A stretch of 39,838 nucleotides of DNA from Pilaira anomala. Taxonomy: Eukaryota > Mucoromycota > Mucoromycetes > Mucorales > Mucoraceae. The stretch lies in the NCBI GenBank assembly GCA_025716855.1, contig JAIXMQ010000058.1, positions 137,501 to 177,338 of the forward strand, in the 5' to 3' direction. The notes below the pieces were generated by a model. The model was not told the origin of the DNA. It did not search any database and worked only from the letters and a program-made list of their open reading frames with translations. Positions 18,341 to 29,556 of the stretch are shown piece by piece. Made by a program: the position numbers and the translations under genes. How positions within the stretch are numbered: the stretch's first letter is position 1; each line of letters starts with the position of its first letter.

Positions 18341-19023
18341 TAGTTAATCAAAGGATAAAACAAAGACTTACAAAATTTGGATGTTATGAGCTAAAGATGT
18401 AGAAGCAGTCCTTTTATTATATGAAACAAAAAATGTGTTATACAGAATTGTTCCTGAAATTTTTTTTGTTGGTCTTTGCTTTTTTTTGTGTTTGAAGTGT
18501 TATAAAATTATTGAAACGGAGAGAAATAAGAAATTAGGTAACCATGCTACGAGAAAAACCTCATATGATTTGGGGATATCAGGTGAAAATTGGGGAAACT
18601 ACTTTATAAAGTAATTCAACTCATGAAAAGCTTAAGAAAGTATGGAAGAACTATTTACATTCTCTTTTTTTTTTTTAAAGAAGTAAGTGAGTGAATAAGG
18701 TAGTTTTTCCTCACGTAAAAAAGAAAGATCATGTCTCTTTTTTTTTTTTTTTTTTTGTTAGAATAATAATAATAAAAAACCGCATGTTATGTAACTCAAA
18801 AAGCTTACTTTTTGATGAAAAGTTGATCGATTGTGGCGGTAATTTAATGAAGCTATTGTCTTTTAAGACCCAGTGTATAAACATTTTCACAATATCCATT
18901 GGGAACTTTTTTTGTGTATCCTTTTTTTTTTTATTTTTGTAATCTTCTTTTTTTCTCTTTCTTTTCCTTTTTTCTTTCTTTTCTTTTTTTTTTTTTTTTT
19001 TTTTTGTAAATAATAAATAAATA

Positions 19024-21002
19024 ATGACACAAATGGAAGAACAATATGGTCGTTTACAACGTATGCAACTCCAAGATATTTCAGAAGATGATATGATGCA
19101 TCAACCACCACAAAATAAACCACGTAGTAGCAGTCCTAAAGAAGCCTTGGCAAATTTGACACAACATGTACCTAACGAAGAATTAAAGCAAGCGATTCGA
19201 GTAGAGATTAAACGACTTGTGACAGATTATGACCGATTGATTTCGATGCTTCAACAACGTTCAGAGATATTAGAACAAGAATACGAGAATTTACAATTGA
19301 CAGAAGATAGTTACCAACGTCGATACGAAAAAGCAGTACGAGAAATGCAATTCTATAAAAAGAAATACGATAAAGCGTCTGAATTAAATAAACAATTTGC
19401 TGTGATCGGTAGACCTCGAAGTCCATCCATAGATTCAACAAATGGTTCTTCTCTTCTTGTGGATAATACTAAAACTTTTCCTACCAGTCCACCTCCTTCT
19501 TCTTTATCAGGTTCAGAAGGAATGCATCAAACTTATTTACCTCCACCTCCACCTCCACCACTACCTACTTCACCTTTACCTTCTTTGGATAAAAATAGAC
19601 ACCTTTCTCGTTCTTCTTCTTCTTCTACGACTTCTTCAAATGCTTCTGGATCACCTTATTGGACTGCCTTTAATAATTCAGAACTCTCACCTGCTCCTTT
19701 TCCTCCTCCTGTACCTCGTCTTCGTCAGAATTCTACTCAAGGTACTTCCATTCATTCTTCAAGTACAGATGGTGATAAACAAAGTGCTTATGTGCCAAGT
19801 AGAAAAGGTTCTTGGCAACAAATGCAACCCTCTACGTCTTCTGCTACTACTACTACTACTGCTGCTGCTGTTGCTGCTGGTCTGGTACCAGCCATGCATC
19901 CTATTCCTACCGTCACACGTTCTGCTACAACCACAAGTCAAGCAGCCGTTATAAATCCTAATCAAGTGATTCAACAACGTCGTGTAGACCCTATTGCATT
20001 CGGTGGATCTGATGCATTTTGGGAAACCATTGCAAAAAGTAAAACAACCGATACAACAATTGAAAAGATGATTAGGTAAAACATATATATACAATATACA
20101 ACTTGCTAATTAAAAAAAGAAACTAACCTTTGTTACACTATCTAGTAACTTTTTAAGACGCGGTGGATCACCTAATACGGCTAAACAATCGTCTAGTTAT
20201 AAATTAGTGAAATATGGGTATGGTATGCTTCATACGTTGGTTGCAATTAAAGCACCAGTCTCGATGGAGTTATTACTTTCTCATGGGGCGAATCCAAATG
20301 CAATGACATTAAGTCAGACAGAAGAAGATAAAGTGACACCAGGTTATTTGGCTGCAAGTATGGGCTGGCTCCCAGGACTTCAGATGTTGGTGGAAGCCGG
20401 AGCCGATCTCTGTCAAGCCAGAGGTGGTGGGTTGAAAAATAAGACGGCACTTCAAGTAGCGGCCGAACATTGTCATGCATCTGTTGTTGAATATATTGTT
20501 TCTTTGACACCACCTAAATATCATGCACAAGTCGATAGTATGGGTAAAGTATATTATGATGAAATTCAAATACGAAAAAAAAAACCTAATATTTATATTT
20601 CATAATTCTAATCTAGGTGCTAGTGCGCTTCATTATGCAGCTACATCAGGTCATTCCGATCTTGCTTTATACTTGATACAAAATTGTCAATTACTTGTTG
20701 ATTTAGCGGATATTCGAGGCGAGACACCGTTGCATTGGGCATCCAGGCATGGTCGACTTGAAGTAGCGTCTTTATTGATTGAAAGGTTTGGGTGTGATTA
20801 TAATGCATATGTTCCACGTAAAGTAGCTACACCTTATGACTTGGCCAAGGCAGGTGGACACAAGCGGTTGATTGAATATTATAAAAAAATGGGTGCACTT
20901 ACATCGAAAAAGATGGATAAAAAACGAGAAGAAGAATTAACCAAGGTTGTACCTGTTCATTTAGAATCTGCTTTATCCAAGAATGGTTTATTTGGGTTTT
21001 AA
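19024..21002 (+). CDS. coiled-coil / ankyrin-repeat protein
   Basis: Three exons in phase: 19024-20075, 20146-20543 and 20617-21002, giving 611 aa. Residues about 50-130 form a charged coiled coil (LKQAIRVEIKRLVTDYDRL, EILEQEYENLQL, YEKAVREMQFYKKKYDKA). Residues about 130-340 are Ser/Pro/Thr-rich with a PPPPPPP run. Ankyrin repeats occupy the C-terminal 230 residues: YGMLHTLVAIKAPVSMELLL, TPGYLAASMGWLPGLQMLV, KTALQVAAEHCHASVVEYI, ASALHYAATSGHSDLALYLI, GETPLHWASRHGRLEVASLL and ATPYDLAKAGGHKRLIEYY. The likely role is a cytoplasmic scaffold; no catalytic domain is visible and I cannot name an orthologue. The start follows a T-rich leader and TAAATAATAAATAA. The next gene, a kinase, starts 345 bp downstream on the same strand. 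Confidence 0.88.
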
Positions 21003-21036
21003 AAGAATATAATATATGTGTGTGTGTATATATACA

Positions 21037-21073
<37 letters not shown>

Positions 21074-21347
21074 CGGATCAATGAATAATAAAAAAGCTGA
21101 TTCCGAAAAATGTCGCACACTTTTTTTTTCTTTTGGTTAACTAAATATGGTCATCCATGATGGTGTTCTTCTTCTCATATTGTATTTTTTAACGTTTCAC
21201 CATTTTATTTTTATATATATTATAAAAAAAAAAAAAAGGAATTTTATTGCTTTCTTTTCCTCTTTTCTTTTTTCTTTTCTTTTTTATACAAGTATAAATA
21301 TATATAAACATATATATACATATATATATATTACAACACCAATAGAA

Positions 21348-23804
21348 ATGGTAAGTAACCCTTTCCGTTCAACAACATCAAAGTGGAGACATGTATCAAC
21401 AACCACCGAATTAAAAAACGATATCTCGACAGCCATCTCCACACCTCCTTCACCACCCGATTCAATCACGACAAATAAAAAGAAGAAAAAGACACCCAGC
21501 GCACGATTTAATTCAGATAGTTTATTAAATGGTATTGGAGATTATATATTCCAAGCACCTTTAGGAGATGGAAAATTTAGTAAAGTTATATTATCTACAC
21601 ATTACCTGACAGGATTAAAAGTAGCTATCAAGGTAAAAAAAAAAAAATATAATAAAGAATATATTATTTTTTATTTTATTCATAACTAAATATGGTAATT
21701 CGCATGATGATTTTTTTTTTTTTTGAGCAGATGATCAATAAAAGAGAACATCCATACCGAGTTATGTCACGATTAGTACGAGAAATATCGATTATGGAAG
21801 TATTAAATCATGAGAATATTGTAAAGTTATATGAAACGTATGAAACGGCTGATACACTTTATATTGTGATGGAATATGTACCTGGTTATAATCTAGAAGA
21901 GTACTTGAAATCAATTGAGAAAAGTGCGATACCTGAACATCAAGCGCGTGATATATTTCGTCAGGTGGTAAAGGCTGTGGATCATTGCCATTCTAAATGG
22001 ATAGTCCATCGAGACCTAAAGGTAAATATATATATATATATATATATATGGAGGGGGAGGCATGTTATATATATATATACATATTAATTTTTTATTATTT
22101 TAGACCCCAAATATATTATTAACGCCTGAACATCATGTTAAAATTGCAGATTTTGGATTAGGAAATCGATTTGGGTTACAACGATTAAGAACAATGTGTG
22201 GTTCCTTATTATATTATAGTCCAGAAATTATGACTTCAAGATCCTATGTAGGGCCTGAAGTCGATTCTTGGTGTTTAGGTATCATGTTGTATCGAATGAC
22301 AGCTGGTCTGGAGCTCTTTTCACATGCAAAAAGTGAGTTTTTTAAAGTGATATAATACATTTAAAAAAAAATTTTTTTTTTTTAACTTGTATTTAAATAA
22401 TTACAGCAAAGGCAGAATTAAGGAAATTAGTCATTAGTCACCGTTATAAACTTTCATCCCACTTAAGTCCTGAATTACAAGAAACGATAAAAAAGTGTTT
22501 AGCGATAGATAAATACGATCGACTCAGTCTAAAATCTTTTTTAAGTAATGATGCATGGTTTAACGATTTCGGTAAATTAGCAGATATATTTGAAGAACGT
22601 GTACCCAATGCTTTGTATCACGCGAACGAAATCACCGAGGCTTATGGTGGAAGTCGTCATCATCATCATCATCAACAAGATCAACAACAAGTCAGTTATT
22701 CACAAACAAGTAAGAAATTATGTTTACAAGATTTACAAGATGAAAAAGAAAGAGGTGTCAAGATAAAGAAGACGGTGATTTATCATATCACCAATGCATC
22801 AACATATTTTACAGGGACAGCCCCTCATGCGTCAAGACAACCGATTGATTTAGATGGTCAAAAGGTAGCCAAGACTGAATTACATGAGCATATTCTCAAG
22901 ACGCTTGGACAGATTCGGTTACAGCATGTACATCATGTAGCGGATTTAGGGTCACCTATCAGTCATCTGTTTCGAAAATTCAAAAAAGTAGATGTGATGG
23001 ATAAAAAAATCCGAAAATCTTCTTCGGCATTGAATTTATCACAATTATATCAACGTGTTGCAAAAGATCATATTAGTTATTATACGATGCAACCTCCATT
23101 GGTACCTACAACTACTTCTTCAACTACTTTTGTATCTGATTATTCAAGTTCTACATTTAATTCCTCTACACATACTTTTGAGCAGCAACAACAACAACAA
23201 CAGAAACGGACACTGCCGTCTTCTTCTTCTTCTTCGGGAAAGAATCGACTCACCAATCGACTTTCCATGGTATTCTTTTCAAATACTCAACCTGAATTCA
23301 ATTTAAATCAAGAATATGGGTTCATGGATCCAGAACAATTGAATCGAAATCAAGCTGAAATGATTCGAATTGTACGTTTAGTATGTGATATATTAGGTAT
23401 TACTTATTATCAGTCTACTCGTACACAATTGATTTGTTTATTGACACTTAAAAATACAAAAAAACATACATCACCACCTCCACCTCCACCTCATCATCAA
23501 CAACAAAGGAAACAATCTTTATTATTTCGATCTAGATTATATCCTTCTACAGATAGATTATCCGATATGAACAGAAAACAAAGTAATTCATTTATTAGCG
23601 ATAGTTCAACAAATTATAGTGGTACAGCAACCACCACCACCACCACTCACCCAGGTTGGTTCTCAAGGCAAGTGTATCGGTTGTCAGCTCAATTCTCATC
23701 AGGTTTGGATAATACAACTCAACTCTTTACGGTCTCTTCACACGGTCACGATCTATTGAATTTGGGTCGAACCGAACTTGAACAACAAGTACAACAAGAA
23801 GAAG

Positions 23805-23835
<31 letters not shown>

Positions 23836-24199
23836 AGAAGAGGAAGAAGAAGAAGAAGGTACTAGTACAACAGCAGGAGGGGATGGGGATGGATTTGTGA
23901 CATTATCCATTGATGTGGCTTCGATTCAATCCAATAAGTACAATGATGATGGGTCTCCTGTACAAGCCGTATCGTTACGTTACTCAAAATTAAAAGGGTC
24001 AAATAAAGTGTTTAAATTGGCTAAAGGTTGGATACAAACTATCTTGGCTCAAAATGACGAGATTCAACCTCGTATGATGAGTAGGTCAGAAGTGGATGCC
24101 TATATAAAGTCAGTTGATTTAGAAACAGCAGCAGCAGCAGCAACTACTACTACTACTACTACTACACATTCACATCAAAATGATATCATTAGAGTCTAA
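21348..24199 (+). CDS. CAMK-like Ser/Thr protein kinase with split KA1 domain
   Basis: Four exons: 21348-21632, 21731-22021, 22104-22332 and 22407-24199, 865 aa. Kinase domain residues about 64-320: glycine loop LGDGKFSKV (72-80), VAIK Lys95, helix-C Glu113, HRDLKTPN (Asp190, Asn195), DFG at 208-210 and SPE at 231-233. All catalytic residues are present. The style (YIVMEYVPGYNLEEYL, MCGSLLYYSPEIM) is CAMK/AMPK-related. The C-terminus carries a KA1-like domain (membrane or autoinhibitory): EMIRIVRLVCDILGITYYQS at about 587 and FVTLSIDVASIQSNKYNDDG plus AVSLRYSKLKGSNKVFKLAK at about 765-815. These two halves are separated by a low-complexity segment rich in Pro, Gln and Glu. The start ATG is the first in frame after the AT-rich leader; upstream in-frame ATGs lie in non-coding-like sequence. 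A His run and several Gln runs lie between kinase and KA1. Confidence 0.9.
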
Positions 24200-24476
24200 A
24201 AAAAAAAAAAAAGCACATATACACATTACACTCACTTATATTAACACATATTACTTATATATTACTCTTTCTTTTGTAACATATACATTATTACATACTA
24301 TATACATAACATTTACTATTTCAAGCCACACTTTTTATAAAATTGTGTGGGGAGATATATAAAAAAAAAACACACTTCTAAATAAAGAGAGTTGTTACAC
24401 TGTAGTAGTACACGATCTCTTTTTTGTTTTGTTTTTTTTTCACAAAAAACGCACTACTACTACTACCATCAGACAT

Positions 24477-24758
24477 TTATTTATTATGAAGCATTGTGTA
24501 GACAATATCAGGTCGTTCTTTTGCTAACCACTTTAATAATTCATAAGCAACAATCATTCTTACTTCTCTATCTTGAATTTGAGCCTTTACCAACTGTATT
24601 AAACGAAGAGAATGAATCATGAGTTTAGGTTGTGAGTCAAGTATTTGATGCGTGAGTTCAAAATCCTTTGGTGGGATATAAGTTGGTTTCATGATCAATA
24701 GATTAATTGCGTCAGTTAAAGAAGTAAAGAATTCAATGTATTCTTCTTGAGGCAACAT
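24477..24758 (-). CDS. 93-aa protein of unknown function
   Basis: Single exon. It starts MLPQEEYIEFFTSLTDAINL and ends KWLAKERPDIVYTMLHNK. The sequence is alpha-helical in look, with evenly spaced Leu/Ile (SLRLIQLVKAQIQDREVRMI) and no membrane segment or metal motif. Balanced composition, in contrast to the low-complexity shadow ORFs nearby, argues that it is real. It is convergent with the kinase gene (277 bp between stops) and divergent from the nucleotidase. I recognise no family; the helical pairs resemble a short ARM/HEAT-like or adaptor helix bundle, a weak impression only. Confidence 0.6.
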   Translation of the reverse strand: MLPQEEYIEFFTSLTDAINLLIMKPTYIPPKDFELTHQILDSQPKLMIHSLRLIQLVKAQIQDREVRMIVAYELLKWLAKERPDIVYTMLHNK

Positions 24759-25204
24759 TTTGTTTCGATGTGTGTGTGTGTAAAAAAAAAAAGAAGTAAT
24801 GAATTAAAAAAATTTATTGTTTTTTATAATGTAGAATATATGTAGTTTATCATGAATACAGCCTATTGTACATGTTTTTGGTATATTACAGCCAATCAAT
24901 TCGTTAGAAAATGAGCAAATACTAGTTTATTTTTTTTTTTTTATCCCTGTATACCCCTTCTCTCTCTCTCTCTCTCTCTCCCTGTCTTCTTTTTCTCAAT
25001 TAAGATTTTTGTTAGAAAGCATGATTTTGTTACGTTCAAGAAATGTCAAATATTTATCAAATCGAGTACAGTATTTTTCCAAGTTTTTTTTTATATGAGC
25101 ATATATTTAAATCAAATTCGGAGTCTTAACCATCTAAAAAGATGATAAATACATGCAAACTACTTTCGAAACCAACCCCTTTATTCTTTCATTCCATTCA
25201 TACC
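24759..25204. other. divergent promoter region with (CT)n tract
   Basis: 446 bp between the 93-aa gene (-) and the nucleotidase (+). It contains a TG run right at the 93-aa start, a (TC)n microsatellite at about 24959-24981 and poly-T runs. It likely serves both genes. Confidence 0.5.
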
Positions 25205-26476
25205 ATGTCAGGTAATAGAGAGAAACCTTTTGTTATTCTTTTTTTTTTCTTTTTGTATTTTAAAACTCGATCTTTCTCTTTTTTTATTTAGATTATTCAA
25301 AAGAAAGACGTGTTGCTATTGAAGCAGTTTTATCAGCTAGTAAAGTATGTCAATCCGTATTTCAACACTTGGTTGCCAAGGAGACTTTGACTAAGGATGA
25401 TAAATCACCTGTAACAGGTAATAGAAATAAGAGAGCGGGTTTATTCAAAGTACTCATACAATATATATATAGTGGCTGATTTCTCTGCACAAGCTATTGT
25501 GAATACTTGTCTTAAACAACACTTTCCTCAAGATCCTATTGTAGGAGAAGAAGATTCAAAGGATTTACAAGGAGAAGAAGGTAAAGTGTTGAGAGAAAAA
25601 GTGGTTTCTTTGACCAATGGTGTTTTGAGCGAAACAGAAAAATTGAGCGAACAACAAGTAAGTTGTAAATCAAATTTTACGCGTTTTTTTTTAAAAAAAA
25701 GATAGAAAAAACTGAATCTATTTAAGATCTTGGATGCGATTGATCGTGGTAATTATGCTGGCGGACCCAAAGGTCGTCACTGGGCATTAGATCCAATTGA
25801 TGGTACTAAAGGATTTTTACGTGGAGGACAATATGCCGTGTGTTTAGCATTGATTGTGGATGGTATTGTACAAGTGGGAGTGGTCGGATGTCCTAATTTA
25901 CCTGTGAATTACAAGGAGCCAGAAGGTGAACGTGGAGCATTATTCATTGCAGTACGTGGTCAAGGTGCTTATCAACGTAAATTTAGTGATGAAAAGGAAA
26001 GTCGGATTGAATTTGCAGATATTTCATCTACCGCCGAATCTACATTTTGTGAATCGGTTGAGGCAGGACATTCTTCTCATGGAGATGCGGTTGAGATTGC
26101 TAAATTGTTAGGTATTACGCGAGAACCAGTTCGTATGGATAGTCAAGCAAAGTATTGTTCAATTTCTAGAGGAGATGCAGATATTTATTTACGTCTTCCT
26201 ACAAGTAAAACTTATGTTGAAAAGATCTGGGTAAGTGTGTAAATATATATCTGTATATATTTTTTTTTCTTATATAGATTTACTTGTACTATGTAGGATC
26301 ATGCATCCGGTAATGTCCTTGTAACTGAAGCAGGAGGAAAAGTAACTGATATTCATGGTCAACCTCTTGATTTCTCTGTTGGACGTACATTGGAAAAGAA
26401 TAAGGGAGTGATTGCTTCTAAAGCATCTATTCATGATCAAGTCTTGAAAGCAGTTCAACAAGTATTAAATATTTAA
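25205..26476 (+). CDS. MET22: 3'(2'),5'-bisphosphate nucleotidase (Met22/Hal2 family)
   Basis: Five exons: 25205-25211, 25292-25417, 25473-25657, 25727-26230 and 26297-26476, 333 aa. The enzyme hydrolyses 3'-phosphoadenosine 5'-phosphate (PAP, and PAPS) and links sulfate assimilation to salt tolerance. It belongs to the Li+/Na+-sensitive, Mg2+-dependent inositol monophosphatase superfamily. Metal-site motifs are complete: VGEED with Glu70/Glu71, WALDPIDGTKGFLRGGQYAV with Asp128, Asp131 and Thr133, and DHASGNVLVTEAGG starting at Asp275. The N-terminal SPVTVADFSAQ is also conserved. Length is close to yeast Hal2. The first exon is only 7 nt (ATG TCA G); without it no in-frame ATG precedes the conserved N-terminus, which supports this start. 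Confidence 0.94.
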
Positions 26477-26696
26477 AAAAAAAAAAAAAAAAAAATTTGT
26501 GATTTCATATGATCTATTTTTTGCTGCCCCCATGTTTGAATCGGTTTTTTAATTCTATTTTTCTTCTTCTTTCTCTTTTGTTTGAAATATTGTTGAATAA
26601 TAATATCAATAAAAAAAGGTTTTATAAAAAAAAATAACTTTTTTTTTTTTATTTTAAATAAGAAAATTAACAGATCAATGGTAATTATCACAACAC

Positions 26697-26727
<31 letters not shown>

Positions 26728-26827
26728 CTGTATATATTTTTCTTTCTTCAAATAGGAAAACTTACATTAACCCTCAAAAGGAATATTAACACATTCTTAA
26801 AATAAAATAAAAAAAAAAAAAAAAGAC
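26477..26827. other. intergenic, homopolymer-rich
   Basis: Poly-A after the nucleotidase stop (26476-26494), a 27-nt poly-T run (26701-26727) and A/T tracts up to the next ATG. No gene seen. Confidence 0.5.
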
Positions 26828-28598
26828 ATGAGTCCAGACGTTCCAGGCTCATCACCTCATCCATACTTTGATGAAAAAGCAGGCGAAAGAGAAAAAAGAA
26901 TCAAAAGTTTATTTGAGGAATTAGATTATAAAAAGAGAGGATATTTAGATGCAGAAGCTATTCTCGGAGGCTTTCTAAAACTCACCCATTTACCAGCTCA
27001 TACGCGCTATGCAACCGATTTGTTAGCAAAATGTGATACGGCTCATGATGGCGTGATAGACTATCAAGAATTTAGAACGTACGTGTTGGAAAAGGAAAAG
27101 GAACTTTGGGGTTTGTTTGCTGAAATCAACCAATCCGATCAGCATTATAGACTTCTTCCATCTGATTTAGAAAACGCTTTGAAGGCTGCTGGTATTCACG
27201 TCAGTAAAGAAGATATTTCGAATTTTATGCAAGTGATCGATACTGGTAAAAAAAAAAAAAAGAAAAATAGCCTTTTTTTTTATTTATTTAATCTTAAATA
27301 TATATAGAGGGAAATGGGTATATTGATTTTCATGACTGGAGAGACTTTTTATTGGTAAAAAAAAAAAAACAAGAAAAAAACATATTTTATTATACAATAT
27401 TCATTTTTCCTTGTTAGTTATTACCTCGTGAAACGACTATTATAGAAATATATCAATACTATCAAACTTCAACACAACTTACACACGATGCAGAAGTAGT
27501 GATTCCTCATACGGACGAAACAGCCAACAATGCTTATAAATATTTAGCAGCAGGTGGTATGGCGGGTGCAGTCTCACGCACCTGTACTGCTCCATTTGAT
27601 CGACTGAAAGTATACCTGATTACACAAACCGTTTCCTTTTCAAAACAAGCAGCAGCAGCAGCAGCAGCTACAAGTAGTCAACCTCCTACGCATCATCAAT
27701 CCGCTATTTTGACAGGACTTAAAAACATTTATCATCAAGGAGGATTTCGTGCGTTTTTTGTAGGTAACGGATTGAACGTGATAAAGATCGTACCTGAATC
27801 CGCTATCAAGTTTTATGTATTTGAAACGACCAAATCGATCCTGGCTGAACTGACCCATTCAGAAGACAAGAATGCTATCCCGGTCGGTGCAAGATTTATT
27901 GCAGGTGGTGTAGCAGGACTCTGTGCACAATTTTGTATCTATCCGGTCGAGACGTTAAAGACACGAATCATGTCTTCCATGATCATTGAATCCAACGGTA
28001 AGATGATGGATAAGAAGAGTAGTGATGCGTTCAAGTCGAAACAAAAGAATTTGATCTTGAATACAGCAAGATCAATGTATACGACAGGTGGATTAAGAGG
28101 CTTTTGGCCTGGATTGACTGTGAGTTTGATGGGTGTGTTTCCCTATCAGGCTTTGGATATGGGTATTTATGAAACCTTAAAGGTCACTTACCTTCAGTAC
28201 ATGAATAATCAAAAGGATGAGCATGGGAAGGGTAAGTCGCCTAATGTGCTTGTGCTTTGGGCTTGTGGTATGGTCAGTGGGTCGATTGGTGCTACAAGTG
28301 TGTATCCTTTAAATATGCTTAGAACAAGGTAACAAATATAAGAATTAAGTATGTGTGCGATTTTTTTTTTTTTATACTAAAAGTTTATACTTTTTTTTTT
28401 AGATTGCAAGCTCAAGGAACACCCGCACATCCATATACTTATACATCTGCTTGGGATGCTGCAAAAAAGACGTTACGTGCTGATGGTATTGGTGGGTTTT
28501 ATAAAGGTCTAGGCCCTACTTTGTTCAAGGTTGTACCTTCTGTTAGTATCAGTTATGCTGTGTACGAGTTTAGTAAAAAAACTCTTGGGATATCTTAG
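26828..28598 (+). CDS. SAL1: calcium-binding mitochondrial carrier (SCaMC / Sal1 type, ATP-Mg/Pi)
   Basis: Four exons: 26828-27245, 27308-27354, 27418-28328 and 28403-28598, 523 aa. The N-terminal half is calmodulin-like: the second EF loop DTAHDGVIDYQE is canonical, the fourth DTGEGNGYIDFHD is near-canonical across the exon 1/2 junction, and the first and third are degenerate. The C-terminal half has three mitochondrial-carrier repeats with signature motifs PFDRLKVYLI, YPVETLKTRI and YPLNMLRTRL (Px[DE]xx[KR], the third with Asn in place of the acid). GGFRAFFVGNGLNVIKIVPE and GGFYKGLGPTLFKVVPSVSI follow the expected pattern. It should exchange ATP-Mg for phosphate across the inner mitochondrial membrane under cytosolic Ca2+ control. 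A poly-Ala/Ser/His insert after repeat-1 helix 1 (QAAAAAAATSSQPPTHHQ) is unusual. Confidence 0.93.
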
Positions 28599-29022
28599 AG
28601 AAAAAAAAAAAAAAAAAAAAAAAAAAGGTTTATTCCTCTCTCTCTCTTTTTTTTTTTTTTTTTTTTTGTTAGAAATTATGATTTTAATTATTTTCGTAGA
28701 GTTTATTATGTAAATAAAAAAGCACTTTTAAAAAAAACATGCCTCTTCTATTATATTATTCAGTCCATTAGTGGAGGAAGAAATGACGGAAGAATGAGCG
28801 TGTACATAATTCTCATTTGCATATGATAAATACTCTTCTACTGCATATTATTCGTAATAATTGTTACCACATTATTCCAACAAAATAAAGATGTAAAAAA
28901 AAAAGAAAAAAGACATGAGGTATTTTAAGAGTAACTTTAAAAAAAAAAAGGCTTGATATTTATTTATTTATAATATTTGACAAGAGGTTTGGAGAGGTAT
29001 CAGTATATATAAAAAGGCAACT
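28599..29022. other. intergenic, convergent 3' ends
   Basis: Poly-A and poly-T tracts (28602-28626, 28648-28667) and AT-rich sequence between the carrier (+) and the CsbD-like gene (-). No gene seen. Confidence 0.5.
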
Positions 29023-29319
29023 TTAAGAGTTGAAGGCCTTTTGAGCTTCACCCTTCTTTTCTTGGGCCTTGTTACCAGCTTCACCAGTAGTGTTACCAGT
29101 GAGAGAGTTGACAGCACCCTTAACAGCACCACCGACTTGATCAGCAGCACCTTGAACGTAACCAGTGACATTGGCAGCGGTTTCTTGAGTGTTACCAGCA
29201 GCGTTTTGGGTCTTACCCTTGGATTGGAGAGATTCATTACCGACGGCACTACCGAGAGTATCCTTGGTGCTACCAACGAATTGGTCCTTCTTAGCTTCAG
29301 TTCTTGATGGGGCAGACAT
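29023..29319 (-). CDS. CsbD-like stress-response protein
   Basis: Single exon, 98 aa, MSAPSRTEAKKDQFVGSTKD at the start. The protein is hydrophilic and rich in Ala, Gly, Asn, Gln, Thr and Lys, with repeated amphipathic 11-residue-like units: GSAVGNESLQSKGKTQNAAG, NVTGYVQGAADQVGGAVKGA, GEAGNKAQEKKGEAQKAFNS. This is the CsbD-domain pattern, found in small sigma-B-type stress proteins in bacteria and in fungal homologues. No cysteine, tryptophan or hydrophobic core is present, so it is probably disordered or desiccation-protein-like. Codon choice is markedly biased toward C-ending codons (ACC, GCC, AAC), as in the Old Yellow Enzyme gene, so high expression is likely. Its promoter faces the 3' end of the LIM gene (238-bp gap). 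Confidence 0.88.
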   Translation of the reverse strand: MSAPSRTEAKKDQFVGSTKDTLGSAVGNESLQSKGKTQNAAGNTQETAANVTGYVQGAADQVGGAVKGAVNSLTGNTTGEAGNKAQEKKGEAQKAFNS

Positions 29320-29556
29320 TGTTATTTGTTTAAAAAATTTAAAATATAAATATTTTGATAATAAAAAAAAAAAAAAGTAATTGTTGGGAGAAATCCAATG
29401 GGTATTTATACATAAAAAAAAAAAAAAAAAAAGGCTTTAATCTATAAAAGGGTTAAAGAGTTTTTATTGTGAAAAATCCGTCATGATGATTTTTATAAAA
29501 AAAACTAAAATTGACGTTATTCATGTGTAAAAAATTATTAAAACTCATTCTAATTT

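Larger units (their letters stand above)
15377..19023. other. gene-poor AT-rich interval (3.6 kb)
   Basis: No ORF with coding character on either strand, no tRNA and no spliceosomal or ribosomal RNA that I recognise. It holds TATATA runs after the Old Yellow Enzyme stop (15403-15420, 15498-15511), many A/T homopolymers, and two CT microsatellites. The last 80 bases are a long pyrimidine tract ahead of the ankyrin gene, a likely promoter/leader. The short ORFs reported here (e.g. 17925-18179) are composition artefacts. Confidence 0.55.

Noticed and set aside
19442..19954. 170-aa Leu-rich ORF overlapping the ankyrin gene
   Set aside because: A +1 frame shadow of Ser/Pro/Thr-rich coding sequence.
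24180..24362. 60-aa ORF overlapping the kinase stop
   Set aside because: Low-complexity AT-rich translation; the kinase frame ends normally at 24199.
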